Origin: Dryomyza anilis | Taxonomy: Eukaryota; Arthropoda; Insecta; Diptera; Dryomyzidae | Reading direction: 5' to 3' | Length of the DNA stretch: 64,000 nt | Assembly (NCBI GenBank): GCA_951804985.1 | Contig: OX638132.1 | Location: 3,763,529-3,827,528, forward strand | In this document: positions 13,062-24,794 of the stretch, one piece after another | Layout of the letters: each line of letters begins with the position of its first letter | How positions within the stretch are numbered: position 1 is the stretch's first letter | Notes under the pieces: generated by a model | Told to the model about the DNA's origin: nothing | Database searches by the model: none | What the model saw: only the letters and a program-made list of their open reading frames with translations | Program-made: the position numbers and the translations under genes

Positions 13062-13271
13062 CACCCAGAAAAAAATACTATATAAATAATAGTTTTTTAC
13101 TATTAAAAATAGTCAATGGGTTAAATTATTATTTTAATCGGAAAATACCATTAAATACCATGACATTGCCATTGAGTTTATATGAAAACATTTATTTTTT
13201 GTATACTATTAAATCAATAATTGTCTTATTGACCAATTTTAATGGGATTTGAGGGAATTTTTTTCTGGGTG
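13062..13271 (+). mobile_element. family-B MITE, complete, TA target duplication
   Basis: 210 bp with ends CACCCAGAAAAAAA and TTTTTTTCTGGGTG. TA flanks both sides (13060-13061 and 13272-13273). The interior reads ATAATAGTTTTTTACTATTA, then AATACCATTAAATACC, then TTTTAATGGGATTTGAGGG. No ORF. The TA duplication points to a Tc1/mariner-type mobiliser. Confidence 0.75.
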
Positions 13272-13432
13272 TACAAATATTGTTAAAGAGGTATATGTAA
13301 TAAAGATCTGTCGGCAAAATGAAATACTCTCATAGATTTTAATGATTTATGAGTTATATTTAAAAATATAAGTATCAAATAAACAAATAAACTAAGTGTG
13401 CAAGTAATCTAATTTCTGAATTTCAATGACCC

Positions 13433-13652
13433 ACACCTAGAAAAAAATACTATATAAATAATAGTTTTTTACTATTAAAAATAGTCAATAGGATTAATTA
13501 TTATTTTAATCGGAAAATACCATTAAATACTAGAAAATACCGTGACATTGCCATTGAGTTTAGATGAAAAGATTTATTTTTGTATACTATTAAATCAATA
13601 ATTGTGCCATTGACCAATTTTAATGGGATTTGAGGGAATTTTTTTCTGGGTG
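13433..13652 (+). mobile_element. family-B MITE, complete copy
   Basis: Nearly identical to 13062-13271 in the interior. Ends ACACCTAGAAAAAAA and TTTTTTCTGGGTG. It is the third copy of the family in 900 bp. Confidence 0.7.
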
Positions 13653-13730
13653 CAGCACTACCTCTTTTTCTTCTAATTGTAAATTCAACAGCAATATAGA
13701 CGTACAGACGGATGTATGAGCTGTCCATTC

Positions 13731-14395
13731 GAATGAGGTGACTTGAGATGTGGTGTTAGAAATGTGTCTTGATATGAGATGTCCATTGATATTAGGGTCT
13801 TAATATGAGAAGTCCAAATGTCTTGGTATGAGTTGTCCATTGGTATGAACAGGCTATTGTTAGGAGGTGTCTTGGAATGAGATATCTCAGTATAACAAGT
13901 CCCATTGCTATGTATTGTATTAGTATGATTAGTATTAGTTGTTCATTGATTTGAAGTGTCTTGGTATGAAGTATCTCGGTATAAGATGTCCATTGGTATT
14001 AAGTGTCTTCGTATGAGGTTTCTAAACTCATGTCAATAGAATTTTCTGTGTGCAGCAATTAACGTGCGGGAATCTGTATAAATCACTCAATTAATTAAAT
14101 TAATTATAAGGTGTCTTATGGTATGGTAGGAGTTCTTTTAAAATGAGGTCGTTTGGTATGAGTAGTTCTTGGTATGAGGTGCCTTGGTTATGGATGTCTT
14201 GATATGAGGTGTATTGGCATGAAATGTCGGTTGGAATTCGGTGTCTTGGAGTGAGATGTCTTCGTATAATGTGTCCATTGGTATGAGGTGTCTTGCTATG
14301 AAAAGTTTTTGGTATGAGGTGTTTTGGTAAGAGCTGTTCATTGATTTGAGGTCTCTTGATAGAGATGACTTGTCATGTTATGAGGTGTACGCGAC
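13731..14395 (+). repeat. degenerate 15-17-bp minisatellite (GGTATGAGGTGTCTT)
   Basis: About 40 decayed units alternating GGTATGAGGTGTCTT and GGTATGAGATGTCCATT. Interrupted at 14024-14100 by a copy of the 64-bp segment from 12587-12650. The 67-codon minus-strand ORF (TSYQ-rich) is this repeat translated. Confidence 0.75.
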
Positions 14396-15800
14396 CCCAA
14401 GATAAATCATAGTTAAATTTTGTTATAACAATAGTTCTGTTGTTTTGCGAAAAACGAATAGGTTCCATCATATCTGAATCTCTAAATATTGTACATTTTC
14501 GATATGGTTGAAATATTGATTTAACACAGCTAATAAAGATAAAACAAATTTATCTGAATGTGTATTAATCGAATAAAGACAAATAAGCTAAATTTAAATG
14601 ATATTTTTATTCAAAATTAATTAAGAAAACCTACTGCTGAATTCAATTTACTGTGCTGAATACAGCATTTTAACCTTTTCCAGCAAACAACGAGTAACTC
14701 GCAAAAACTCTCATCTTCTGCCTAATTAAACGCTGTCAAAGCGATGAAAAAAAACCTTAGAAAAAAAATCATAAAATTTCAATTTTCTTTACTTTTAGCC
14801 AAGATTGTTGCACTGCAATTTATGCAGCCAGACACGGCACCCAGATAAACTAATGAAAACCGCATGCAGCGGGCGCTCGGCGCCAATGGCTGGCCTGGCA
14901 TTTGAGCCGAACGCTAATTGCAAAGGACTCTATGCGGCTGGCAGGAAACCTGGCGCATGTAAATCTTTTAAATGTTAACCACTGCGCAGTTTTATTATTT
15001 TATTTTTATCCAAAGGCTGAATTTTCATATTTTCGATAGCAAAAGTTGCATTAACTCTGACTCGTCGTGCAACAAATGCTGTAAAAATGTTGTTAAATTT
15101 ATGAACATACGATCGCGATAATCGTTTAAGGGAAATAAAGTCACGCAAACTTTGTATTTGCGATAACCAAAATAGTTGTTGCCAATATTTGCTGTTAGCA
15201 AAATTTGCGTTTGTCAGGTATTTGTTGGTAATTTCTAAAAATCACATTCAAATGTCATGCGAATATTGGTATTACACATGATTTTGATAAATATCGGCAT
15301 GCAATAAATTTGAGTATTGACAGGTGGACAATTTTGTTGTTGGTTTCGTTTTGACGTGCATATAAAATACAGCTATCAATATATTTGACCGTTTTATTTA
15401 TTTTATAAAAATTATTATTTGGATATATTATTATTAAAATTGTAATAAAAATATCTCTGTGATGTTTGATTTCGAAATTTTATTTGTTCTGAATAATTTC
15501 CTAAGATATTTTTACAAAAATCTATATAGATCTGTCAATTTTTAATCGATGATCTCAATTTTTTCACCACATGATCAGAAAATGTAAATCTATCAATTGA
15601 TATTTCAACTTTAAAAATGCATCAATTTCTTTTTATAATATTAATCAACAAACTCGAAATTTAAGTTTTTCATAAAAAAGTATTTGGTGATTTTTCGTTT
15701 TACATCGACGATATTTACAATAATTAAAAACGAAAAAAAATCAAAAATGTATTTCAAATATTTTTATATTTTTAGACTCATATAATTTTAATAGATATAT
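14396..15800. other. unique non-coding sequence with a GC-richer island
   Basis: About 14640-15130 is GC-richer and non-repetitive (CGGGCGCTCGGCGCCAATGG region). The remainder is AT-rich. No gene seen. Confidence 0.35.
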
Positions 15801-15804
15801 GATT

Positions 15805-16158
15805 GTATGCAAACAATACTGATATCTGAACTGAAACAACTAATATGTTTTTCTGGAAACATATTTATATTCAGATCGTTTGCAAACAAGGTTGATTTTG
15901 AATATATTTAACTTCCAATTCAAATATGTACGAATTAGTTATGTTTTTATTTTAAGGGGAAAAAAGATGTATAAAAGACTTATCAGGCGATTATAAATTA
16001 TGTTTGCGTAAAGCTACAAACATACATGCAATGCCTGAAATATTATGTTTGGAGTGTATACATTTTCAATTTTTTTTAAGGACACCAGGTATTTATGTAT
16101 TTTAACCATAAGTGGTCGGTTTACACACAGAAAAAATTCCAATCGCATTTGCTGGCTA
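15805..16158 (-). repeat. family-H repeat and a CACACAGAAAAAA end
   Basis: Reverse relative of 11224-11800 up to about 16065. At 16122-16138, TTTACACACAGAAAAAA is an isolated end of the CACAGAAAA type preceded by TA. Confidence 0.4.
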
Positions 16159-16628
16159 CACACTCAAAATAATGACTAGGACATATAAATACAAAAAGGT
16201 TTAATATGTGTTCTGTGTTAGTTATGTTTATGACAAAAGTTCAAAAGTATCATATTTCATATTTTTCATATTTTTATGAATCGTAATTTTCAAAGTCAGT
16301 TTTTTTTAATAAAGTATTCGTGTATTTTACGTAAGATTCGTAAAATATTTCATAAATATACGAATGCTATCAAAGAAAGTATATATGCGTAAAAAGGTAC
16401 ACAAATATTCAATAAATTACGAATTTTTCATATTATGTCCGAATGGCTTTCGTAGATAAAATCTACGAATAGTTTCGTAAAATAGACAATTAATATTCGT
16501 AATTTTATCATAAATTTATAAAAGTTCTTTCGTTCATTTTACGTAATATTTCGTGGATAAATTTCACGATTTTTTTCGTAGAATACACGAACGATTTCGT
16601 GTATTTTAAGCAGATTTTATTTTGAGTG
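16159..16628 (-). mobile_element. family-F MITE, complete copy
   Basis: Ends CACACTCAAAATAATGAC and TTTTATTTTGAGTG (12-bp terminal inverted repeat CACTCAAAATAA), with TA outside the left end (16157-16158). The interior has at least ten TACGAA/TTCGTA words. Another right end with the same word followed by TA lies at about 63194-63206. Confidence 0.65.
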
Positions 16629-17112
16629 CAGCTGTTGCCGTGAAGTAGCGAATTCGCTTTGAAGTAGAATTTTAGTTGGCGCATATATCATTCATAATTG
16701 GTTCATGTCAAATGAAACATTCCTGGTTGGATCTTGTTGGTAATGTTATTAGTTTGGTCCCTAGCATAATCGGGAGTAATCATTGTATTTGACCTTGTCT
16801 TAAGCCCACTAGTTACATGAGAAACATGTAATGTCGGGCCATAATGTGACAAGGGATTATAAAAAGGTAAATTACAATTACCAGACCCTGAGACAAGTAT
16901 AACATATACAGCACTTTTAACTGAGACAATTTGAAGGATTTCACTTCAACATTATGGGACTGATATATTATTATCAATGAAAATTTATATCTCAGACGAT
17001 AAAACTTGAAATGAAAATAGATATTATAAACATAAGAAATCCGTAAAAACTATTAATATTAACCGTATAATATCAATATTTGGAAAATAAATTACTTAGA
17101 AAATATTAAAAC

Positions 17113-18188
17113 CAAGGATTGAAACCGTAACCGAAACCGATATCCTTTTAAAACCGATTAATTTTTAAAACCGAAACCGTAACCGAAACCATTATACGAA
17201 AATCAGAAATAAACCGATATCTAAAACCGATATAAACGGTTTCGGTTTTATACCGGTTTCAAACGGTTTTAAAAAAGGATAAAAATAGACCAATTATTTT
17301 ATATAGAAGCTCTATTATACAAGGCGAGTTTGAATATTATTTAATAAGATCTGAGGTTCCCAAAATAAAAACTTCTCGTTATTTTTTTCGAACAAATATT
17401 TCCAGAAGGAAGCATATCCGGAAAAATATATATATATTCATGATCAGCACGACCTCCATACTCGATTTAGCGATGTCCGTCTGTTGAAATCACGAACTAG
17501 AAGATCTAGATCAATAAAACTCCTTATTTAGATTACTTAACAAAAAAATTAGCATGAGCGAATTCTACTTTATGCGGTGGACTTTTTTAGTCAATAAATA
17601 TTGAATTTATGCTCAAATATATGAAAATAATGTTTCCCGCTTGTAGTTTAAAAAAAAAATAGAAATTCGGTATACCTACCCATTTGTAAATATGGGTATC
17701 AAATGAATGGAAATTCTTAATCGATTGCAAGATGGTTGTTATTTTCATGATTCGTAAACCCTGGTGATCTATGATCTATCACTTAAAATGATAACCGCAC
17801 ATATTATCACATACTTATGTGTAGGGTATTGATAGTCGGCTTAGATCGACTATAACTTTCATAATTCTTACTTCGTCACACGAACTATCACAATATCCCT
17901 ACTTCAAAATTTCCCATGTGACCTAACCTTCCTTACTGTTTTTACAAATAGGATTGAAATTGTTATAATATTGATTCTTGTGTCAGTAAAATTTATTTTT
18001 TAGTTTAAGACATTGAATACAAAAAAAAAATAATACAAAAACCGATAAAATCAAAACCGAAACCGTAACTTGAAACCGGTATACCGAAACCGTTTCGTTA
18101 TAAAAACTCAAAACCGAAACCGTAACCGAAACCGAAACGAGGAAGAAAACCGAAATCGAATCCGTTATACGTTTAGGTTTAATCCTTG
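17113..18188. mobile_element. hAT-type non-autonomous element E1 with AACCGA arrays
   Basis: Termini CAAGGATT (17113-17120) and AATCCTTG (18181-18188) are inverted copies. Identical 8-bp duplications ATTAAAAC lie at 17105-17112 and 18189-18196, the hAT signature, and fit the hAT target bias nTnnnnAn. Both subterminal regions are arrays of AACCGAAACCGTAACC. A mini-me/DINE-like element is nested at 17401-17943. No transposase ORF. Confidence 0.75.
17401..17943 (-). mobile_element. mini-me/DINE-like element nested in hAT-type element E1
   Basis: From CCAGAAGGAAGCATATCCGG through ATATATATTCATGATCAGCA, GATTTAGCGATGTCCGTCTG and TTTGATACCCAT in reverse, to CCCATGTGACCTAACCTTCC. It inserted after E1 landed, so it is younger than that insertion. 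Confidence 0.65.
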
Positions 18189-18364
18189 ATTAAAACAATG
18201 AAAATATGGAAAACTAAAAAATATACCATTTATATTGTCAGATTATGGACCTCTTTCCGTATTCCGAACGAAAGCAACGTAAGAATGATGTAAAAATGAT
18301 GTCAATACTAAATGATTTTTAGTTTTTAAAATATCACAATGACGTCACTATCTTTTTTTCTGCC

Positions 18365-18720
18365 CATTCCCAGAATATGGCGTGAATCTGCCATTAGAAT
18401 TTTTCGTTTAGAATTTTTCTGGAATATTTTAGGCATATTTCCGGAAAACGCACAGATAAATAGAATATTTTGGGAAATGTATAGCAGGTTGTAAATTTGT
18501 GTGGAATTTTTTTTGACAGATTCACGCCATTTTTGGGGAACGGGCAGAAAACAGAAAGTTTTTGGTACAAACCATTGTCTCTTTGAAATATGTCGAGAAA
18601 ATGTTTCTGAATTGCCTCAACCTTGCACTGTCTGGGGTTCTATACTTCCCAAGACATCCCATTTAACTATGCGTTTGCCGGAAATATGCCCGAAATATTC
18701 CAGAAAAATATATATATTTT
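18365..18720. repeat. foldback repeat with ATTCCAGAAAAA arms
   Basis: TTTTTCTGGAATATTTTAGG ... CATATTTCCGGAAAACGCA on the left is inverted as ATGCGTTTGCCGGAAATATG ... GAAATATTCCAGAAAAATA on the right (18666-18715). Related sequence at 52640-53105 shares GAAATGTATAGCAG and CTGCCAA/TTGGCAGAAAA words. The 88-codon ORF here is a by-product. Confidence 0.5.
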
Positions 18721-19750
18721 TTAAATATAATTTCAATATGGTTAGAATATTTATTTTGTACTCATAGTCAGTATGAAATTAATACCGATGTTTTAGCGTT
18801 TTTAAGGCCATTATATATAACAATTTAACGATAAGAAGTTGATATCCATTTTCATTATAGACTAAAATTATATTTTTGAAAAATATTTCGACAAATTTAA
18901 CAAAAAAAGTGTGAATTAAAAATTTTTTGAAATATATATTACGGTATAAAGCCGAAACTAATGATATGGTTTTCAATTTGGTTCCTTTAAAAATTTCTTT
19001 TTAAAGGTTCTGGTAAATAGTTGTTATCTATCATGAACTAAGTTTCAATCAAAAAAATTAAAAAAATCTTATAATACTGTTACTGCATGTCCTTTAATAT
19101 ATCAAAATGCTACACAAAATGGCAGCCAAATCAAAGCACCTGGTAATCACAACGTTGCCGATTGGATGGATCGCACAGATACGCAATCCACAAATACGCC
19201 ATAATATCCAACCCACCACAAACTAAAAGGAAAAAATAAATAAAAAATAAATTATACCAAGTCAAAAAAGAGGCACACAGTCCCATGCGTTTAACCACAA
19301 AAATTGTAAAAGAAGAATTCGCTGCCTGTTTTACCACCATATTTATCTTGCGTATCTCCATCTAAGTATCTGCAAGTGAGTATCGTATTCGTGCACTCTC
19401 GTACTAGTTCCTCCGAGTTACTCTCTTTCGAATGGCTTGGCTTTTTGCACGTTTTTGCTCATTTATGTTTGCTCATTTATGCTCTGGAAACTCGTTTTAT
19501 TACCATTGGGGGGCGTTACACAAGTAAGAGATTGGCGAATACAAAAATGCTGAGGATATTTTTTTTTATGATTTGGATTTTGTTTTTATTTTTAATTTTT
19601 TACTTAGCTTAAATGCGTTGGCACAATAATTAGTTTTATTTTGTAGCATATTTTTTATTAAACAAAATGTCAAATTAATTTTGAAATACAAACGAATAAC
19701 GTATTCAATTTCAATATCAGTTTTGACTATTGGAACATATCTGATTTTTA
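18721..19750. other. AT-rich non-coding sequence
   Basis: A GC-richer patch lies at 19120-19520. The minus-strand ORF at 19131-19361 looks hydrophobic but has no recognisable family. Confidence 0.35.
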
Positions 19751-19751
19751 T

Positions 19752-19805
19752 ACAAGGATTACGGTTTCGGTTTTAAAAGCGATATCGGTAACATTTCAAT
19801 CCCTG
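19752..19805. repeat. remnant of the hAT-type E family
   Basis: Only 54 bp from CAAGGATTACGGTTTCGG to AATCCCTG, both E-type ends, without matching 8-bp flanks. Probably a collapsed copy. Confidence 0.4.
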
Positions 19806-19850
19806 ACTTGAATTAACTTTCACAATAAGCCGATAATAATATTATAAACG

Positions 19851-20215
19851 CACTTAGAAAAGAAAATCCCATTTATTGATTTAATAGAATACGAAAAATA
19901 ATTATTTTCATATAAACTCAAAAATAATTTAATAATATTTTGTAGTATTTAATGGTATTTACCGATTAAATTAATAATTTATGCTATTGACTAATTTTAA
20001 TAGGAGGAACATTACTAATTTAATGCACTCAGAAGGAAATGTCCCATTAAGTACCATTGAAATTATGATACATGTTTTAATAGTTTTTTTTTCTTTTTAA
20101 ATTAAAAGTTTTCTAATTAATTTCATAGTATTCGAATTCAGTATTCAGTACCATAAATTTAAATATTTTAATATTATTATTTTTATTAGAATAAATATTG
20201 TTGTTTTAATAGTTT
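19851..20215 (-). repeat. diverged family-B MITE sequence, reverse
   Basis: AGTATTTAATGGTATTTACC and CTATTGACTAATTTTAATAG are family-B blocks in reverse. Boundaries unclear; possibly two partial copies. Confidence 0.4.
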
Positions 20216-20221
20216 CCTCCT

Positions 20222-20543
20222 ATAATAATAATATAATAATAATAGTTTGGCGCTACAGTCCTTTACAGAACTTCGGCCGAGCTCTCTCACCATTTTGAGC
20301 TGTGCGTGTTATATTTGTACTCAAAGTGGTGGGACCTACAGTTTATTGCCGAATCCGAACGGCGGGTGAGAGCTTTTCATAGGCAATGGTTTTACTCTCG
20401 TAGGTTTGCCATTTACTGACGAGAGGTAGCGCGGTATAGAAAAATGTTTCTATGAAAAGATGTTGTTAGCCCCAGTCCAGGCTTGAACCGGGGACCTTTC
20501 GACTCGCAGTCCAACGCACTAACCACTGAGCTACCGCGGCTAC
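20222..20543 (-). mobile_element. tRNA-derived SINE, full copy
   Basis: Read on the - strand it begins GTAGCCGCGGTAGCTCAGTG with an A box TAGCTCAGTGGTTAG (20519-20533), then GGTCCCC and a B box GGTTCAAGCCT (20479-20489). This is a tRNA-like head with an RNA polymerase III promoter. A tRNA-unrelated body of about 240 bp follows, then a tail of TAT/ATT trinucleotides at 20220-20245. ATAATAATAA on both sides is a likely target duplication, though the tail itself is AT-rich. A second, truncated copy is at 22978-23249. Confidence 0.8.
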
Positions 20544-20876
20544 ATAATAATAAACGTGGCATAAAAATCATAAAAACATATAAAAACATTATCGTTTTGT
20601 ACGAGAAGTATCTTTTTATGTGTGTGATTTTTTAACAGAGCATCTCAATTTCGACATTTAAATAAAATAAATTGTACAATAAAATAACTAAAATACATTT
20701 ATGTTTTAATATATTATAAGGAAATGTAATTCGAATATACCATACAATTAATATTACGTAAATATTAATATTTTAAATATTTATAGGTCTTGCTTATTGT
20801 AATTAAAAGAGCACATTATAAAATTTATTGTACAACAACATATTGTATTAACAGTTTCAATATTACTGAACTAACG

Positions 20877-21095
20877 CACCCAGAAAAAATACTATATAAA
20901 TAATAGTTTTTTACTATTAAAAATAGTTAATAGGATAAATTATTATTTTAATTGGAAAATACCATTAAATACTAGAAAATCATGGTATTTTGCCATTGTG
21001 TTTATATGAAAAGATTTATTTTTTGTATACTATAAAATCAATAATTGTCCTATTGACCAATTTTAATGGGATTTGAGGGAATTTTTTTCTGTGTG
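20877..21095 (+). mobile_element. family-B MITE, complete copy
   Basis: Ends CACCCAGAAAAAA and TTTTTTTCTGTGTG; interior as in 13062-13271. Its right end reads CTGTGTG rather than CTGGGTG, an intermediate between family-B and family-A/C ends. CG lies just outside both ends. Confidence 0.7.
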
Positions 21096-21109
21096 CGGGA
21101 CGCATCCTA

Positions 21110-22060
21110 TTGACCAATTTTAATAGTATAAATTATGGTTTTTCTATTGAAATATCATTAATTTACCATGATTTTTTTGGGACAATTTGTCAAATGTTAA
21201 AATAGTTTACTTCCTATTTGTATGAATTTTTGAGAACTTGTATCTGAAGTGAACCTCTTTATGATTACTGTTTAACTTTACAGTTACTTTACTGTACGAT
21301 TACCCTATGTTTTAGGTCATGCCAATTATACCCACACATTGCACAGCAATCCAAACAGTATCGGAAAACTATAAAGTGGGTTGTGACTTCGGGCATTCAA
21401 CGCTAAATACAGTCACAAAGTCATTTATACGAACACACATACCATATGCATATCTAAACAAATAATCAGTCGCAAATAACTACCGCCTGATTACAAAACC
21501 ATCCACTGGCAACATTGGAAACACCCCTACGTTAGTGTGTGCAGCCACTATTAAAGCCGAACAGTGGAGCAAAGTTGTTATTCTGCTGTCCACATATTAA
21601 AATTGTTTTCAAGTGTTCAGGCGGTATGTCAAAATTAGTAGCGTTAAAATTCTTAAAAAGGAGGGTTATAGAAAAGAGTTGGGAAAATGGTATAAAGATA
21701 ATAAAAGTCTCGGTTAATGATGGACAACTAAAGATTTATCTTGAAATTATATAGATATTGGCGTGTTTAAACCCCAATATCTATTTATGGCATTATATGA
21801 ATTGAAAACGAGTATAGAATCAGATGGAACGATGAGCAGTATGGGCTCTAAGCCGACTGTCTTGTAATGTCGATCGTATGAATGAAAACGCTGCAGCGTT
21901 CAATTCTGTTCCCAACGGTGGTCAACGTAGGAGAAGGCGTCGGAATCTCCCGTGGAGCCAAACAAACTCAAAACTGGCGCCAAAACCCGTGGATGTTGTT
22001 ATAGAACACGTTTTAGTGGGGATTGTCCTTCTTTTACATCTTTGGTCTCCCTTGCTATGA
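21110..22060. other. non-coding sequence
   Basis: A short family-B fragment at about 21107-21180, then unique sequence. The 60-71-codon ORFs here have no recognisable family and no splice context. Confidence 0.35.
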
Positions 22061-22977
22061 AAGCTTCGTAGATCCAGTTTTTCAGCCACTGACACTTTTT
22101 AATGAAACCATTAAATTGATCAATTTATTAATCGAAATTGATTGAAAAATCTTTCCCAACACTATTACAGTGAAATAAGTGCCATTGGAGCAAATTCGAA
22201 ACTTGGGCAACTGATAATTTTTTCGACCACTACTTCCAGAGATACTGTGTTTCAAAATTACCAAAAAAATGGTAAAAAATTACTTTTGTATGGTTGTTCA
22301 TATTTTAATATCTCTTACAGTAGAAATGCTAGACACTCAGTTGATGACTCGTTTTAAAGCTAAAAGAACAAGCTTTTAGAAAAATAAGTTGAAACTTCTA
22401 AACGTGAACATGCGGCCCGTGGTCATTATCCTTGCTCTTCCAAATGGATCTCTTTCAAAAGGACCATTTTTAAAATTCTCAAAAAATCACATATTTTGGT
22501 TGATTTAATATACATTTTTCTTGCCAAATTTCCAGATGGTATTTTGATGGCATCATTTAAAAAAAAAAAAAATCAAAATTTTTATTTATATTTTGTATTC
22601 CTACAGTAAAAGTTGCAATAGTTCTTGAATATATATGTAACTCTGATTTTTAAAATGGCGTCCGTTTCCCATTTTAAATCTAGTTTTACTTTGATTTTCA
22701 AAAAGCAAAAGGTAAAAAAAAACACTTTTTATTCCAGTATTTTCATTGAAAATCTTATTAAAGTTTTAAAAAAAATAATTTCGTTGGTATTATAAATCTT
22801 CTCTTGCAAAATCACAATTACACAATCTGTAAATTTAATTTTTTCATTTATATGAAATCCTTATGTTTCTATATTAATAAAGATTGAACTAATAAATTCA
22901 AAATTACTTTTTATTTATGAAGGCACATCAAATAATCACAATGTTATATTGCAACTTTATTCCACGTTTCCCATATG
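22061..22977. other. AT-rich non-coding sequence with a family-G fragment
   Basis: AATTTTTTCGACCACTACTTCCAGAGATAC at about 22215-22247 is shared with the interior of the MITE at 36127-36412; the ends are gone. The remainder is AT-rich, with nothing further seen. Confidence 0.4.
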
Positions 22978-23249
22978 ATTATAATATAATAATAATAGTT
23001 TGGCACTACAAGCTTATAAGAACTTCGGCCGAGCTCTCTCACCATTTTGAGCTATGCGTGTTATATTTGTACTCACATTGGTGGGACCTACAGTTTATTG
23101 CCGAATCCGAACGGCGGGTGAGAGCTTTTTCATAGGCAATGGTTTTTAATCTCGTAGGTTTGCCATTTACTGACGAGAGGTAGCGCGGTATAGAAAAATG
23201 TTTCTATGAAAAGATGTTGTTAGCCCCAGTCCAGGCTTGAACCGGGGAC
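22978..23249 (-). mobile_element. tRNA-derived SINE, 5'-truncated copy
   Basis: Same body as 20222-20543, including the B box region GGTTCAAGCC (about 23233-23242), but the match stops at 23249, just before the anticodon-arm part and A box. Loss of the 5' head is typical of interrupted target-primed reverse transcription. Confidence 0.75.
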
Positions 23250-23418
23250 ATTGAAAATATGGACAAAATGTAACCATACTACAAAAACCGAAATCGTATA
23301 TTTTAACTGGTATACGTACCGAAACCTTTTCATTATAAAACATAAAAACTGAAACCATAACCGAAACGAGGGCGAAAACCGAAATTGAAAACGTTATTCA
23401 TTTAGTTTTCAATCCTTG
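23250..23418. repeat. right-end fragment of the hAT-type E family
   Basis: AACCGAAATCG, GAAACCATAACCGAAACGAG and the end CAATCCTTG (23410-23418) match the right end of element E1. The left end is not visible and was probably lost at the SINE junction. Confidence 0.5.
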
Positions 23419-23999
23419 ATTTAAATACATTATGCACTATAACAAATATTTATTTTTACTTGATTTGTTCCACTGTCCCACGTCAGTGACTACCGCCATG
23501 CGAAGTACTCAGATGCCTGCGAGAAAATTTCGTTGTATTTGTGTTTGTTTTTTTTTTGCCAAAAGGGGATCCGACGAAGTTACGGGTAGACTCGAAGTTG
23601 CGATCGCATATCCCTTCGTGTTTGTACTTCCTTCTTGCAGTCAAGGCAGCGGCCGGCGGCTCCATCTTGGAGTTGCTATCAATGCTATTGTGGTTGTTGT
23701 TATGGGACTGTGCGCCAATGAAACGCCTTCGTTGTTGTTGATATAAGTTATTGTTGTTATTTTATCGATGTTGTTGTTCTGCTTCCGTATGTTGTTGTAA
23801 TCGGCTGTAGTTGTTGTTGCTGCTGCTGCCGTACATTTCGTTTCGTTTCAACGCGTTGCCTCGCACGCTTGTGTAAACAAAAATGCGGCAACGCCAACCA
23901 GTTTGAATTCGACGATTTCGTGAAGCGGTGGAGCTACGCGCACAACAAACAACGACCGTACACAACGAACGTTTTGCCGTCGCGAATTTAGCCGCAGAT
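23419..23999. other. GC-richer unique island, promoter-like
   Basis: Non-repetitive, with CAACAA/GTTGTTG runs of the kind common near fly promoters (about 23685-23825). Several overlapping ORFs of 60-104 codons on both strands cancel one another; none has a domain. Nothing specific is recognised. Confidence 0.35.
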
Positions 24000-24794
24000 A
24001 CAGTGCAAAGTGCAGCAGATACAAATTGAGATACTTTTGTATCTGCATGTGGAAAACTTACTTTAAAAAGTATCTACGAATGTTTATGCGTTGCGTATCA
24101 AGTGCATTAATTAAGTTCAATTATAATTTTGCATTGTTTCAAATCTTCAAGGTCGTAACTCAAGTGTTTTGCATAAAAATACAACTGTATGTCATACGAA
24201 AAAGACACATTTATTATAATACAAATATGTCATAAAAATAGAATAAAACCAACTATAAAAGATAATAGAAATATACAAAACAAATAAAAAATAAATACAA
24301 CTACAATAAATACATCAACATACAGCAACAACAAGCATTTGAAGTGTGACTCATTAATCTTTTGGCCACATTAAATTGATTAATTATATGCGGGTCTAGT
24401 AGCAGATTTAGTATCTGCAAATTGAATAGATAGATACATGATACCTGTGTTTTAGCTACTATTTTGTTTGTTGCTGTTTTCAGATTTGCATACTACGTGT
24501 TTTTTATTGTTTTTTTCTGCAACTGCTGTTAATTAATTTAATAAAATGTTGTCGCGTTGCCAGCTGTTTTTTTAAATATGTTATTTGCTGCTTGTTAATG
24601 TCAATCGTTTATTTGTTACAACAACAACAAACATAGTGCATTTTAAACATATAATTTGTTAAAAATAAAACTCAATATACAAGTCTATGAAAATTAAGTG
24701 TTTTGTGTTAACTTGCTGAACAGTTGGTGATTTTTGGCGTTTCAAAAATATCTGAAAACACTAAGGCGCAATTGTGGAGAAACTGTTTTCATTG
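24000..24794 (+). other. possible non-coding first exon
   Basis: Leader-like sequence (GTGCAAAGTGCAGCAG, ACAACAAC runs, few long ORFs) ends at ATTG|GTAAGTG, a near-perfect donor at 24795. It could be an upstream non-coding exon of pnr or of an unannotated transcript. No initiator/DPE pair was found, so support is weak. Confidence 0.15.

Noticed and set aside
20460..20543. A genuine tRNA gene on the minus strand
   Set aside because: A and B boxes are present, but the acceptor stem does not close, the sequence continues into a repeated SINE body, and a truncated second copy exists.
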